A program made the translations under genes and the position numbers. Positions 34,717 to 44,152 of a DNA stretch of 64,000 nucleotides are shown here, in pieces (within the stretch, counting starts at the first letter, position 1; every line of letters starts with the position of its first letter). This DNA comes from Nostoc foliaceum FACHB-393 (GTDB lineage: Bacteria; Cyanobacteriota; Cyanobacteriia; Cyanobacteriales; Nostocaceae): the NCBI RefSeq assembly GCF_014698505.1, contig NZ_JACJTD010000018.1, positions 62,001-126,000 of the forward strand, given 5' to 3'. The notes below the pieces were generated by a model. That model was not told the origin of the DNA. It saw only the letters and a program-made list of their open reading frames with translations, and did not search any database.

Positions 34717-37629
34717 ATGAGATTAAAGAAAAAGGTAAAAATCCTTGCAATGTGCTTGTTGTCTTCAACAATTCTGTTCAAACTAATATTAGTCCAATTA
34801 TCTGCGATCGCATTAGATTTAGACAATCGTAAGAATGTTGAATTAATAGTAGATGATGGTGCGATTACTAGCGTTAAAAAGTATAGCAAGTTTGACAAAA
34901 TAGATAATTTGCAAAGCAAAGCACTGTTAAAACAAACTTTAAAAGATGCTAACTCTAACTTACAGAAGATAAAACAGTTACATGACTTCACCATAGCTGA
35001 TGTTATCCCAATTGAAGAATATAAAGTAGAGCCTCCCAAGCCACCTGAGCAAGATGAAGAAGAAACTCAACCAGATACGATTAAACCATCAACTCTAAAT
35101 GAACAGAAACCCTACACAACAACACAACAAATACTAATAGAAAAACTACGCCAAGCTAAAAAGCAACAACAAGTAAATCAGAAGAAAATAATTATTGATG
35201 CTTTGACATTTAGTGCCAATAGGTACCCGTGGATTGTTAACCCTACAGATAACCTTAGTTTTAGACCTCAATTATTTAAACCAAATGAAGACGAAAATTA
35301 TATAGATACGGATTTAAATATCAGATTTTCTGGAGAAAATCAGTTTATTGATAAATTTACCTATGCTAAATTTCCCAAAGCTGAACAGTTTTACTGGGTT
35401 CTTGATAACAATAGATTAGTAATTGAGACTAAGGGTACACAAGCAGGTATTATTGCTCAAGGTAGAGCTTCTGAAAATTACACTACCCAAAATATGACAT
35501 CAACCCAAGGATTTTGGGGTTTACAATCTCTTACGACTTTACCTGTAAATTTTGACGAATTAATCGGTGAAGCTGGAATTAATGATTTTTCTATAGTTTC
35601 TATAGCAGGAGAACTAGTTAATCCTGAAGGAATACCTGCTGGTAGAGTGATAATTAATAGCGGAATTAATCCTGAAGATCCTAATGTCACAGTTCTGGGA
35701 AACATTACACCAATTCTTGGTAGTGGCTCTACTTTGAGTAATGACGGTGGGGGAGCTTTATTTGAATTATTAGATGGTACTAATACACCTCGAATTATAC
35801 AAGCCTTTCCTACCACGAATTTAAAGCCTTTACTAAATGGGGGAAGCGTTAAACTCGAACTAGGCGAAATTATTCCTGATTCTGTTCTAGAATCAGCTGG
35901 TATTTTATGGGGTAATATTTTGACAGGTGAAGGCTTTGGTTTTACTGCTCCTGTCTCTTCATTACCAGGTATTAAGATTGCCCAGAGAGACGAATTTGAT
36001 AATTTTGATTTGTTGAATATAGCAGTCAATCCTTTCTTAACGCCACTAGAGAGAGACTTGTCTTATTTAAATTCTTTATCTTGGGTATCTTTCGGCAAAA
36101 GAGACCCCGTATTTGAAGTTTTATCTGAGACACAAAAAACTTCTAATTGGCACAGGTTATATGTTAACCACCCTCATAATCGTACTATTATTCAATACGA
36201 TCCAAAAGAAATTAGCGCTACTTATTCTAATGTTTTTGCTAGTCCTGGATTATCGATTACAGCTAATTTTAGTGAATTTAGCATTGATGGTATACAAACA
36301 GCTAACTCTACTTTAGGACTGGCATTAGGTGGAATTTTTGAATTTATAAAAATAGATAATATTGACGAAAGTTTAGCAGAAGCGCGGCAAAGCTTTAAAA
36401 ACGGAGAAAGTTTTGTTCCCTTAAATACAAAGTCTACACCAGATCAAAGAAGACAAATTAATAATAGAATTAATCGTACTTTAGCGTATTCTAATGCAGC
36501 CAGCAGTCTAGAACAGGTATCTGGAAGTTTTACACTTGAGAGTAAAATTACTCCCAATGACTCTAGTATATTGCAAATAAGAACAGGAAATCACAAACGC
36601 GCAGTTCAATTTTTACAAAGGGATATTGAACTTTTAGATCCAGGTGATACATTCTTTTCAACACTCAGACTTTCTAATGAGAGATTTGGTCCTCTGACTT
36701 TCATAGGAAATCAAATCCCTTTGACTAATACTGATATTAATCCTATTAACGAATCTACCGGTGCTGAAATTATTTTGACTAACTCTCAAGGGAGACAATT
36801 TGTCCAACGATTTAGTTCCGAAGATAACACTATAGTACCAATTCCTGTCCGGACATTTGATTTAGCGTTCGATTATTTTGAACTCACCAGAGTTGATCTC
36901 ATAGGTGTGAGCTTTAAAAGCTTTAATGGTTATCTATCTTTACCCTCAGTCGAATTACTAGCTGCGGGTTCTGCTGGTGATTTAAACTATAGCGCTAGCT
37001 TGGGAACTTGGTTTAATATAAATGCCAACTCAGCGCCTGGAGTTTCTAATAATAATTTAGGGTTAGCAGAACCATCTGTGGGCATATATGCTAATGTTCT
37101 GGTTAATTATATTAAAACTGATGTCCAGTTAGGCTCAAATAAAAAACCTGTAGCTATCAATACTCACGTACCATCCTTAAAAATTGACTGGAATAGTGCA
37201 TCAAATAGCAATAATCCTTTTTCTACTGTCTTAAGCTATTACTTTAATCATCAAGAAAGAAATTTAAGTTTTTCTTTAGCGCCTGCCATAGCTTTTATTC
37301 AAGATAATAGTAATGGTGAGTTTCTAGGACTGTTTAGTGGTGAACTTAGTACTAGCACGGGTTTTAATATTAACACCAACCTAGAGCTAGGTAAAAATCT
37401 TTTTTATGAGTTACAGGGTTTACAAAGGCTCGGCACAAATTTATCTGTTGGTGCTTATATTAAAAATTATTCTACAAGAAATCTGGGTTTAAATAGCCGA
37501 GTGTCTGGCTTAAACTATGGAGCTATTTTTAGATATAACTTTACCGATAATAATGTTTTTCTAGAATCTAAAATTGGTACGGGCGAAAATGGATTTGATC
37601 TGCAAATTCAAGGTGGTTATCGATTTTAA
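34717..37629 (+). CDS. Large exported protein, predicted outer-membrane beta-barrel
   Basis: About 970 residues and no family I recognise. ATG 34717 is preferred over GTG 34669 because it starts MRLKKKVKILAMCLLSSTIL, a normal signal peptide. After it come a Pro/Glu-rich linker (VEPPKPPEQDEEETQPDT) and a short helical Gln/Lys stretch, a long region of beta-rich sequence, and a C-terminal third with alternating hydrophobic strands (LNYSASLGTWFNINANS; FSTVLSYYFNHQERNLSFSL; VGAYIKNYSTRNLGLNSRV) ending GGYRF. A terminal Phe after aromatic-alternating strands is the usual outer-membrane insertion signal. Base composition looks clearly AT-richer than the flanks (not computed), hinting at transfer. 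It converges with two small exported-protein genes. Confidence 0.7.
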   Translation: MRLKKKVKILAMCLLSSTILFKLILVQLSAIALDLDNRKNVELIVDDGAITSVKKYSKFDKIDNLQSKALLKQTLKDANSNLQKIKQLHDFTIADVIPIEEYKVEPPKPPEQDEEETQPDTIKPSTLNEQKPYTTTQQILIEKLRQAKKQQQVNQKKIIIDALTFSANRYPWIVNPTDNLSFRPQLFKPNEDENYIDTDLNIRFSGENQFIDKFTYAKFPKAEQFYWVLDNNRLVIETKGTQAGIIAQGRASENYTTQNMTSTQGFWGLQSLTTLPVNFDELIGEAGINDFSIVSIAGELVNPEGIPAGRVIINSGINPEDPNVTVLGNITPILGSGSTLSNDGGGALFELLDGTNTPRIIQAFPTTNLKPLLNGGSVKLELGEIIPDSVLESAGILWGNILTGEGFGFTAPVSSLPGIKIAQRDEFDNFDLLNIAVNPFLTPLERDLSYLNSLSWVSFGKRDPVFEVLSETQKTSNWHRLYVNHPHNRTIIQYDPKEISATYSNVFASPGLSITANFSEFSIDGIQTANSTLGLALGGIFEFIKIDNIDESLAEARQSFKNGESFVPLNTKSTPDQRRQINNRINRTLAYSNAASSLEQVSGSFTLESKITPNDSSILQIRTGNHKRAVQFLQRDIELLDPGDTFFSTLRLSNERFGPLTFIGNQIPLTNTDINPINESTGAEIILTNSQGRQFVQRFSSEDNTIVPIPVRTFDLAFDYFELTRVDLIGVSFKSFNGYLSLPSVELLAAGSAGDLNYSASLGTWFNINANSAPGVSNNNLGLAEPSVGIYANVLVNYIKTDVQLGSNKKPVAINTHVPSLKIDWNSASNSNNPFSTVLSYYFNHQERNLSFSLAPAIAFIQDNSNGEFLGLFSGELSTSTGFNINTNLELGKNLFYELQGLQRLGTNLSVGAYIKNYSTRNLGLNSRVSGLNYGAIFRYNFTDNNVFLESKIGTGENGFDLQIQGGYRF

Positions 37630-37723
37630 AGGCACAGGGCAAGAGGCAATTAATACTTTTCCTATTGCCCCAAAAATCCTCATGTTCGTAGATGCAGCCA
37701 CGAGATTAATATAGTTTTTTCAA

Positions 37724-38167
37724 CTATTCTAAAGCCCCTAAGCCGTTAGTGCTGTTGATTGCCTGAATGAGAGATGCTGCATCGGGAATTGATGCTGGAT
37801 TATTGACTGTTTGTAAAGTTGGATTCAAAAGCGAATTATTATTATTTGTGATTATTTCACTTGCTGTTCCTACTGTGAGAGATAAAGAAGTTATTCTTTC
37901 ATTAGTTGCTCCAATATTTGTAAAAGTAGGCGTTATTGTTAAAGTCGTGTTTGTGCCAGGATTTAAAAAATTATTACTAACAGGTAAGGACAGTTCACCA
38001 CTAACACTTTGATAAGCGCCGGAAGGTGAAACTATAGAAACAGCACCACGCGCCACAGCTTGTTGTGCATGTACTGGCGCTGTAATTAAATTGCCTACAC
38101 TGATAAAACCCAGCAAGCAAAGGCTTCTTTTGATAGTTAGAGGTAATTTACGAAACAGGCTATACAT
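37724..38167 (-). CDS. Small exported protein, paralogue A
   Basis: 147 residues from ATG 38167 (an in-frame start at 38185 adds six). Signal peptide KRSLCLLGFISVGNLITAPV, then HAQQ. The mature part starts AVARGAVSIVSPSGAYQSVS and is Thr/Asn-rich and beta-like; it ends SLIQAINSTNGLGALE. It shares with the protein at 38823-39233 the ARGAV-x-IV-x-PSG opening, the ITPT/VTPTYT strand and the C-terminal Ala/Leu-rich helix ending GxLE or GGLE. Function unknown. Its stop lies 94 bases from that of the large outer-membrane candidate (convergent). Confidence 0.7.
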   Translation of the reverse strand: MYSLFRKLPLTIKRSLCLLGFISVGNLITAPVHAQQAVARGAVSIVSPSGAYQSVSGELSLPVSNNFLNPGTNTTLTITPTFTNIGATNERITSLSLTVGTASEIITNNNNSLLNPTLQTVNNPASIPDAASLIQAINSTNGLGALE

Positions 38168-38185
38168 AATTAATCTACTCCTCAT

Positions 38186-38822
38186 GCTCTTTTAGATTTG
38201 CATGAGCAATATAGCCGTAACTTCCTAGAAAATTTGATTGCTAGACTACTAAAATTTGGTATAAGGATTAACACTTAGTAAATAAAGTCAAAGAGCAAAG
38301 GGAAAAAGGCAATAGTAATTATTGCGTTATTGTCTTGTGCCGATTGCCTTTTAGCTTCTGCCGATTGCCTGTTGTCTCTTGCCTATTGCCTAATTTAAAA
38401 GATTTAGTGAAGTATCTATTTAAACAATATCAAAAATATCAAAAGCCCGATTTCTTCAAGAAATCGGGCTTATATGGTAATATAGTGGATAAGTTTGGAA
38501 TACCGCCCCTCAACTACATTCAAGGGGCTGTATTTTTTTATTCAATCTGTTATGTCTCACTCGCTCTCTACCTTATCCCGCATCAAAACTATGGATATAG
38601 GTAAAGGAAAGTCTGTCAAAGAGTCGATTTGCGTATTACCAAATATTTTGCTGCAAATGCCTAGCGTGTTAATGTCACAGTTGTTTTGTCTCAACTGATG
38701 GCAACACTTTCTCAAACAACACCCAAAAAGACATTGAAAATCAACGCAAGGTGTGAAAGCATCTAGACTAAAAGCCGATCGCTTTTTACACTATCGTGAT
38801 TCTCTATCAGGTAACAATAAGT
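38186..38822. repeat. Spacer with repeats between the exported paralogues
   Basis: GCCGATTGCCTTTTAGC-type repeats (ATTGCCT, several copies) at about 38338-38394, then the inverted repeat at 38443-38471. A plus frame at 38495-38698 with continuation in other frames could be a remnant, but I cannot identify it. Confidence 0.5.
38443..38471. repeat. Perfect 14-bp inverted repeat, one-base loop
   Basis: AAGCCCGATTTCTT (38443-38456) and AAGAAATCGGGCTT (38458-38471) around a single C. An AAAGCCCGATTTCTT palindrome of this kind is a recurrent Nostoc intergenic element. As RNA it would need a larger loop, so it may act as DNA or as a mobile-repeat relic. Confidence 0.75.
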
Positions 38823-39233
38823 CTATTCTAAACCGCCATTAGCTGCTCTGACAAGGGTTGCTATATCTACAACATCTGTAAAAGCACCGGCATCAATAGC
38901 TGCTGCAATAGCTGCTTCGATTGTGGCACTAGGCGGTGAAGTTAGGGTTATAACTGCACCTGGATCTATTGTGAAAGTATCCACAGCTTCATCATTTCCA
39001 CCTATAACACCAGTATATGTAGGTGTAACAACTAATGTTGGCCCGGTAAAATAGGCACCAGAAGGTGCAGTTAACTCAGCACTGACGCTGAGAGAAGAAC
39101 CTGATGGTCTAACGATTGTAACCGCACCACGAGCAGCAGCATCTCCTGCATTTGCAGGTGCCGCAAAGAAATTACCAATGCCAACCAAACCTAATACACA
39201 AACACTGCCTTTGATAATTGTAGATAGTTTCAT
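38823..39233 (-). CDS. Small exported protein, paralogue B
   Basis: 136 residues. Signal peptide IIKGSVCVLGLVGIGNFFAA, then PANAG. The mature part starts DAAARGAVTIVRPSGSSLSV, followed by SAELTAPSG, a beta-rich core (TLVVTPTYTGV) and an Ala-rich C-terminal helix ending VRAANGGLE. Clearly homologous to the product of 37724-38167 over the whole length. Start ATG 39233 with AAGGAGC about seven bases upstream. No Cys for disulfides or lipidation is present in the mature part. Role unknown. Confidence 0.75.
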   Translation of the reverse strand: MKLSTIIKGSVCVLGLVGIGNFFAAPANAGDAAARGAVTIVRPSGSSLSVSAELTAPSGAYFTGPTLVVTPTYTGVIGGNDEAVDTFTIDPGAVITLTSPPSATIEAAIAAAIDAGAFTDVVDIATLVRAANGGLE

Positions 39234-40184
39234 GATTCACAAGCTCCTTGTGTTTTCGTCTTTGCGTTTTCAATATAACCTTGACTATTAATAACTATTT
39301 CAGTAATAACACTGAATTTATTCAAAATATTGGTGGTGATAAATTAAAAAAACTAATAGACGAAATTATTAGTGCGGATCTTAATGACAGCAGCACAATC
39401 ACAAAAAATAGACATATAGCATGGCTTGTAATTACTGTAGTGAAGTTGTGGCAATGCTTACTAAATTTCGCATTTTGGAAAACCAAGTGTAGAAAGCCCT
39501 GGAGGTAAAGCTTTAGACTGCTTACAACACAATAATCCTCTGTAAAGACTACTTAATAATTCGTCATAAATTGTCAGAAATGCCTATGTCATATCTTTGC
39601 GAAATCTTAAGTGCATCTTTATGCTTAATATGCTGTGGGTAACGATTTGAATTCCCAGGCTTTTAGCAATTCTCATGTGGATACAATATTTTGTAGGGGC
39701 GTACAACTATGCGCTCGTACTATATTCCACACGGTTGAAAACGGCTATAAAATCTAGTTATAGGTCAATAGGCTGGGTGTTAGTGATATTTTTCCCTGCA
39801 AGATCCCCCCATCCTCCCTTAAAAAGGCTTGGCTCTAATTCCCTAAAGAGGGTCTAGAGAGGATCTAAGCCTTAGCCCAAACGTATTGAGTTATGGGTTG
39901 GGTAGAGTGATTCTCTGAAAGAGATGCGACGCGATCGCAAAACCAAAAAATTTCTTAGTAATTTTCGGTTTTATGGCTACACAAGTTTTTTTTAATCTTT
40001 AACTGAAGTTATTTAAATAGAAATAGATTTTTGATTTAAAGATTATGTCTGTCCCTTACCAGTAGCGAGGTAGAGAATCAGCACAATCAAAAATTGCCTT
40101 AGCGTTATGCTCAAGCACCATTTAACTTACTATGTTTATTGTCCCCCAGTTCAATGGGCCACATCTGCCTGTCCTTAGGTCATT
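39234..40184. other. 950-base spacer with decayed repeats
   Basis: No credible gene. A plus frame at 39248-39508 includes DKLKKLIDEIISADLNDSS, which looks peptide-like, but the remainder does not; it may be a remnant. GTAGGGGCGTACAACTATGC (39692-39711) is a degenerate dispersed repeat. The last 200 bases, AT-rich, should contain the ppk1 promoter. Confidence 0.4.
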
Positions 40185-42365
40185 ATGGCAAAATCTAAGA
40201 AAAGCTCTACCCCCATCAATCTCAGCGATCCACAATATTATCTTAACCGAGAGTTAAGCTGGCTAGAATTTAATGGCAGGGTATTACATGAAGCCTGTGA
40301 CGATCGCACGCCCCTTCTGGAACGCCTCAAGTTTTTGGGAATATTCAACTCTAATTTGGATGAGTTTTTCATGGTGCGTGTTGCTGGTTTAAAGCAACAA
40401 GTAGAAGCGAAAGTTAGCTTGTTAACTCCCGATGGTCGGACACCACAACAACAGTTAGACGATATTCGGTCTACCCTTATTCCCCAGGTAAAGAAACAGC
40501 ACCAACATTTTGAGGAAGTACTTCGTCCCCTACTAGCAAATCACGGCATCCATATTCTGGATTACATAGATTTGAATCAAAAACAGCGGACTCATCTCAA
40601 CAACTATTTTGAGGAACAAGTCTTTCCAGTTTTGACTCCTTTGGCTGTTGATCCTAGTCATCCCTTTCCTTTTATATCTAATCTCAGTCTAAATCTGGCT
40701 GTTGTGGTCAAAAACCCAGACACCGAAGAAGAATTCTTTGCCAGAGTTAAAGTCCCTAGTGTTCTACCACGATTTTTACCGATACCACCGGAGTTGGGAG
40801 ATCACAACAACGAAAAACCTGCTCACTGGACTGGAGTACCTTTAGAACAAGCGATCGCTCATAACTTAGAATCTCTATTTCCAGGGATGAATATTCAAGA
40901 ATATCATCCGTTCCGCATTACCCGTGATGCCGATTTGGTCTTAGAAGAAGATGAAGCAGATGATTTGTTGTTAGCGATCGAACAGGAATTGCGAAAACGG
41001 CGGCTGGGTGGAAGTCCAGTCCGGCTAGAAATTCAATCGCAGACTCCTGAAATAGTGCGATCGCGATTATTGCAAGATTTGGAATTGACAGAAAGTGATC
41101 TCTACGAAGTAGACGGTCTTTTGGGTCTGCGGGATTTGATGTATTTTATGTCCTTGCCATTGCCGGAACTCAAAGATCCACCACGCCAATCTGTTGTACC
41201 ATTACGCCTGCAAAGGCTGAGGGAACCAAGTCTAGACCCAGATGCACTAGAGACGGACGAAGGAAAAGACTTTTTTGCTGTAATTCGCGAAAAAGATTTG
41301 CTAGTACACCATCCCTATCAATCCTTTTCCGCTACAGTGGTGCGCTTTATTACCCATGCGGCCTACGACCCGAATGTGTTAGCCATCAAGATGACCCTTT
41401 ACCGGACTTCTGGCGACTCGCCTATAGTCAACGCCTTAATTGCCGCCGCCGAAAATGGCAAGCAAGTATCTGTACTGGTGGAATTAAAAGCGCGATTTGA
41501 TGAAGAGAATAATATTTACTGGGCAAGACGACTAGAAAGAGTTGGAGTTCATGTTGTCTATGGTTTAGTGGGGCTGAAAACCCACAGTAAAACCGTTATG
41601 GTGGTACGGCGGGAAAAAGACCGGATACGTCGCTATGTGCATATTGGCACAGGTAACTATAACCCCAAAACGGCACGACTGTATACAGATTTGGGATTGT
41701 TTAGTTGCCGTGAGGAATTGGGTGCTGACATCACAGATTTATTTAATTTCTTGACAGGATACTCCCTGCAAAAATCTTATCGAGAGTTGCTGGTTGCGCC
41801 TGTGAATATGCGCGATCGCTTTTTGGCACTAATTCAGCGCGAAATCGAAAATGTTCAAAATGGATTTTCTGGACGCATTGTTGCCAAAATGAATTCCCTA
41901 GTCGATCCACAAATTATCACCACTTTATATGAAGCTTCCCGCGCCGGAGTGCAAATCGATTTAATTATTAGGGGCGTTTGCTGTTTGCGTCCAGGACTCA
42001 AAGACATTAGTGAAAACATTCGCATAATCAGCATTGTCGGTCGCTTTTTAGAACACTCTCGGATTTATTATTTTCATAACAATACACAAGAGGAAATCTA
42101 TATCGGCAGTGCCGACTGGATGCGCCGCAATTTAGATCGCCGAGTGGAAGTAATTACCCCAGTGAAAGACCCTGATATTGCTAAAGATTTGCAAGAAATT
42201 ATGGGAATCATGCTTGCAGATAATCGGCAAGCTTGGGAATTACAAGCTGATGGCACTTATATTCAACGGCGTCCTTATGATGATTCTCCAGAAGCTAATT
42301 CACAAAAAATTCTCATGAATATGGCATTACGCTCAAGTGGTGTAGCCTCAAACCTGATTGATTAA
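40185..42365 (+). CDS. ppk1: Polyphosphate kinase
   Basis: Polymerises ATP gamma-phosphate into polyphosphate, the phosphate and energy store of cyanobacteria. 726 residues, normal PPK1 length. N-terminal helical domain begins NRELSWLEFNGRVLHEA; the catalytic domains contain ARFDEENNIYWARRLE, the phospho-accepting His486 in YVHIGTGNYNPKTARLYTDL and the second His motif EHSRIYYFHNN; ADWMRRNLDRRVEV is also conserved. Monocistronic by position. A Pho box could not be identified with confidence in the leader. Confidence 0.96.
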   Translation: MAKSKKSSTPINLSDPQYYLNRELSWLEFNGRVLHEACDDRTPLLERLKFLGIFNSNLDEFFMVRVAGLKQQVEAKVSLLTPDGRTPQQQLDDIRSTLIPQVKKQHQHFEEVLRPLLANHGIHILDYIDLNQKQRTHLNNYFEEQVFPVLTPLAVDPSHPFPFISNLSLNLAVVVKNPDTEEEFFARVKVPSVLPRFLPIPPELGDHNNEKPAHWTGVPLEQAIAHNLESLFPGMNIQEYHPFRITRDADLVLEEDEADDLLLAIEQELRKRRLGGSPVRLEIQSQTPEIVRSRLLQDLELTESDLYEVDGLLGLRDLMYFMSLPLPELKDPPRQSVVPLRLQRLREPSLDPDALETDEGKDFFAVIREKDLLVHHPYQSFSATVVRFITHAAYDPNVLAIKMTLYRTSGDSPIVNALIAAAENGKQVSVLVELKARFDEENNIYWARRLERVGVHVVYGLVGLKTHSKTVMVVRREKDRIRRYVHIGTGNYNPKTARLYTDLGLFSCREELGADITDLFNFLTGYSLQKSYRELLVAPVNMRDRFLALIQREIENVQNGFSGRIVAKMNSLVDPQIITTLYEASRAGVQIDLIIRGVCCLRPGLKDISENIRIISIVGRFLEHSRIYYFHNNTQEEIYIGSADWMRRNLDRRVEVITPVKDPDIAKDLQEIMGIMLADNRQAWELQADGTYIQRRPYDDSPEANSQKILMNMALRSSGVASNLID

Positions 42366-42556
42366 AAAATCAGTTACTTCTACCTTGACAACTAGCTCAA
42401 CTTAGTATTTTTTAGAAAACTTTAATTTTTTGAGAAGTTATCTAAGTTGTTTGTCATGGATTCACACAAGTTATTCAACCATAGGATAGAGTTAGTGCTG
42501 GCACTTGTTCCCATAAACTAGAGTGGTTATTCTAAATAAATTTGTCTTTCCCCTCA

Positions 42557-42973
42557 ATGTTAATGTTATCCTGTGAGCTTTCCACCTTGCGTGTTCTAGT
42601 AGTTGATGACCACGAACTGACTCGTTTAACCTTACAATTAGTTTTTTCTTGCCAGGAAAATATTCAAGTAGTAGGTTTAGCCAGTAATGGTGAAGAAGCT
42701 ATAGAAATGGTTAAACGTTGCCATCCTGACGTAATTGTTTTAGATTTACAGATGCCAGTCATGGATGGCTGGAGTGCGTCTAGTCACATTAAAGCTATAT
42801 CTCCGAACACCCAAATCCTTGCTTACTCCTCAGTGGAAGACGTAAATTTTCAGGGCGCAAAGGCAATGTCTAGCTTTGATGACGTTTGCAAGAAAGATGT
42901 ACCTACAAGCGAACTTATTGCTTTAGTTAGGCAGTTAGGTCAGCGTGCAGGAGATGGTTCAGTTGCAGGATAA
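42557..42973 (+). CDS. Single-domain response regulator
   Basis: Receiver domain only, about 138 residues. Acidic pocket VVDDHE, phospho-acceptor Asp in VIVLDLQMPVMDG, and the C-terminal Lys in VCKKDV are visible. No output domain. ATG 42557 or 42563 is preferred over an upstream TTG at 42542. It could work with a histidine kinase or phosphorelay elsewhere. Followed by a strong terminator. Confidence 0.88.
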   Translation: MLMLSCELSTLRVLVVDDHELTRLTLQLVFSCQENIQVVGLASNGEEAIEMVKRCHPDVIVLDLQMPVMDGWSASSHIKAISPNTQILAYSSVEDVNFQGAKAMSSFDDVCKKDVPTSELIALVRQLGQRAGDGSVAG

Positions 42974-43048
42974 ATATACAGCTATGTTGCTTCGCCAACT
43001 TAGGCTTAGTTCAATTTTGGGGATTTGAGGACATGATAGTAATGAGGA

Positions 43049-43092
43049 GCGTCGGTATAACCTAAAGTTGACGGTTATACCGACGCGGTTTT
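43049..43092 (+). terminator. Intrinsic terminator of response regulator
   Basis: GCGTCGGTATAACC (43049-43062) pairs perfectly with GGTTATACCGACGC (43073-43086), 10-base loop, followed by GGTTTTTG. Confidence 0.9.
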
Positions 43093-43101
43093 TGATACTT
43101 T

Positions 43102-43275
43102 CTACTCTACCGGAATGGTGCGTTTAAATTCATCAATTAATTCATCCAATTCTTCCAAAGCCTGATTTACGTCAATCCTCAAAGTTCCCAGGTTTGGTTG
43201 TTCCAGTAGGCTTAACAGGTACTCGCGTTTACTTTGAACTGCGACAATTCTTTCTTTTATAGTCTGTAAATCCAT
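43102..43275 (-). CDS. Conserved-looking 57-residue protein
   Basis: A short gene of 57 codons: MDLQTIKERIVAVQSKREYL, then LSLLEQPNLGTLRIDVNQAL, then EELDELIDEFKRTIPVE. Start ATG 43275 is preceded by ATAGGA about ten bases upstream. The protein is acidic and entirely helical, probably a two-helix coiled coil (heptad Leu/Ile). I do not know its family. An 18-bp perfect palindrome lies 33 bases upstream of its start. It converges with the response regulator, with the terminator between them. Confidence 0.65.
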   Translation of the reverse strand: MDLQTIKERIVAVQSKREYLLSLLEQPNLGTLRIDVNQALEELDELIDEFKRTIPVE

Positions 43276-43307
43276 TATTTTTTTCCTATCTATTAACTAC
43301 CTTTAAG

Positions 43308-43325
43308 TTTTAAGTTAACTTAAAA
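43308..43325. promoter_or_regulatory. Perfect 18-bp palindrome upstream of the 57-residue gene
   Basis: TTTTAAGTTAACTTAAAA reads identically on both strands. Its place, 33-50 bases before the start codon of the minus gene, fits an operator for a dimeric regulator. In such AT-rich DNA it could arise by chance. Confidence 0.4.
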
Positions 43326-43588
43326 TCAAACATTCTGGGGCACTATACGCCCTTAGTAGTCCAATATACTAATTTTATGGGTTAGAAACTCACCGTATAA
43401 CCGTGTCTACCGAAGTTCTGAATTCTAAGGAAGGCAGAATTTGTTGACTTGTTAGGGTATCAGTCTTAACTTGGCAATTTTGAGTTGCTTGAATACTACA
43501 GCCTAGGGACAATCTTCTTCCCTAATTTGTTACTCATAGCCGATGATAATAAAACTAAGGTATTAAAACTTTATACTAATTTAAGCTC

Positions 43589-44152
43589 ATGCTACGCCAA
43601 ATCTCTTTGGGAACACTCGGTTTAACCATCGGCGGTATATTAACCATCATTGGCTTCGTCGCCTATGCTGGTAATAATGCCACACTCAATCTTGTCGGAT
43701 TTTTTTACGGGATTCCTCTATTGTTGGGAGGGTTAGCGCTGAAAGCTAATGAACTCAAGCCAGTACCCCAAACTACGTCACCGTCAGCATTGATACTGCG
43801 GGAACAGCAAGCAACTGATACTCAAAATAAAATTCGCAAAGATATCACCCGATATTGTTACGGTCAAGATGCTCATCTAGATACAACCCTTTCTTTTCTG
43901 GGTTTGAGTCCCACAGACCAGGAACGGCCAACAGTCACAGGGTTGCGAGAAGAAGAAGTTAATGGGAGCTATGCCCTAATTTTAGAATTTGATTCTCCGC
44001 TAATACCAATTGATGTGTGGCAAAAAAAGCAGGAAAAAATGACCAACTATTTTGGCCCTGGATTGGAGATTAAAATAACGCAGCCATCTGAAAATACAAT
44101 TGAGCTAGCGCTGATAAATACTCAAAAAGAGTCATTAGTCAGTAGTCAATAG
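43589..44152 (+). CDS. DUF2854 family membrane protein
   Basis: 187 residues. Two hydrophobic helices at the N-terminus (about 9-30, LGLTIGGILTIIGFVAYAGN; and about 33-50, LVGFFYGIPLLLGGLAL), then a soluble domain with TRYCYGQDAHLDTTLSFLGL, and ALILEFDSPLIPIDVWQKKQ. This matches the DUF2854 family shared by cyanobacteria and plastids; function unknown. The stop is followed by heptamer-like AGTCAGTAGTCAATAGTC. Confidence 0.8.
   Translation: MLRQISLGTLGLTIGGILTIIGFVAYAGNNATLNLVGFFYGIPLLLGGLALKANELKPVPQTTSPSALILREQQATDTQNKIRKDITRYCYGQDAHLDTTLSFLGLSPTDQERPTVTGLREEEVNGSYALILEFDSPLIPIDVWQKKQEKMTNYFGPGLEIKITQPSENTIELALINTQKESLVSSQ

Noticed and set aside
35478..36029. 183-codon minus frame within the outer-membrane candidate
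   Set aside because: Antisense shadow; the plus frame continues unbroken with a consistent protein character.
38495..38698. 67-codon plus frame between the exported paralogues, considered as a transposase remnant
   Set aside because: Some protein-like sequence, but I cannot match it to any transposase, so no call is made.
39675..39857. 60-codon plus frame upstream of ppk1
   Set aside because: Built from a dispersed repeat and spacer sequence; no coding signs.
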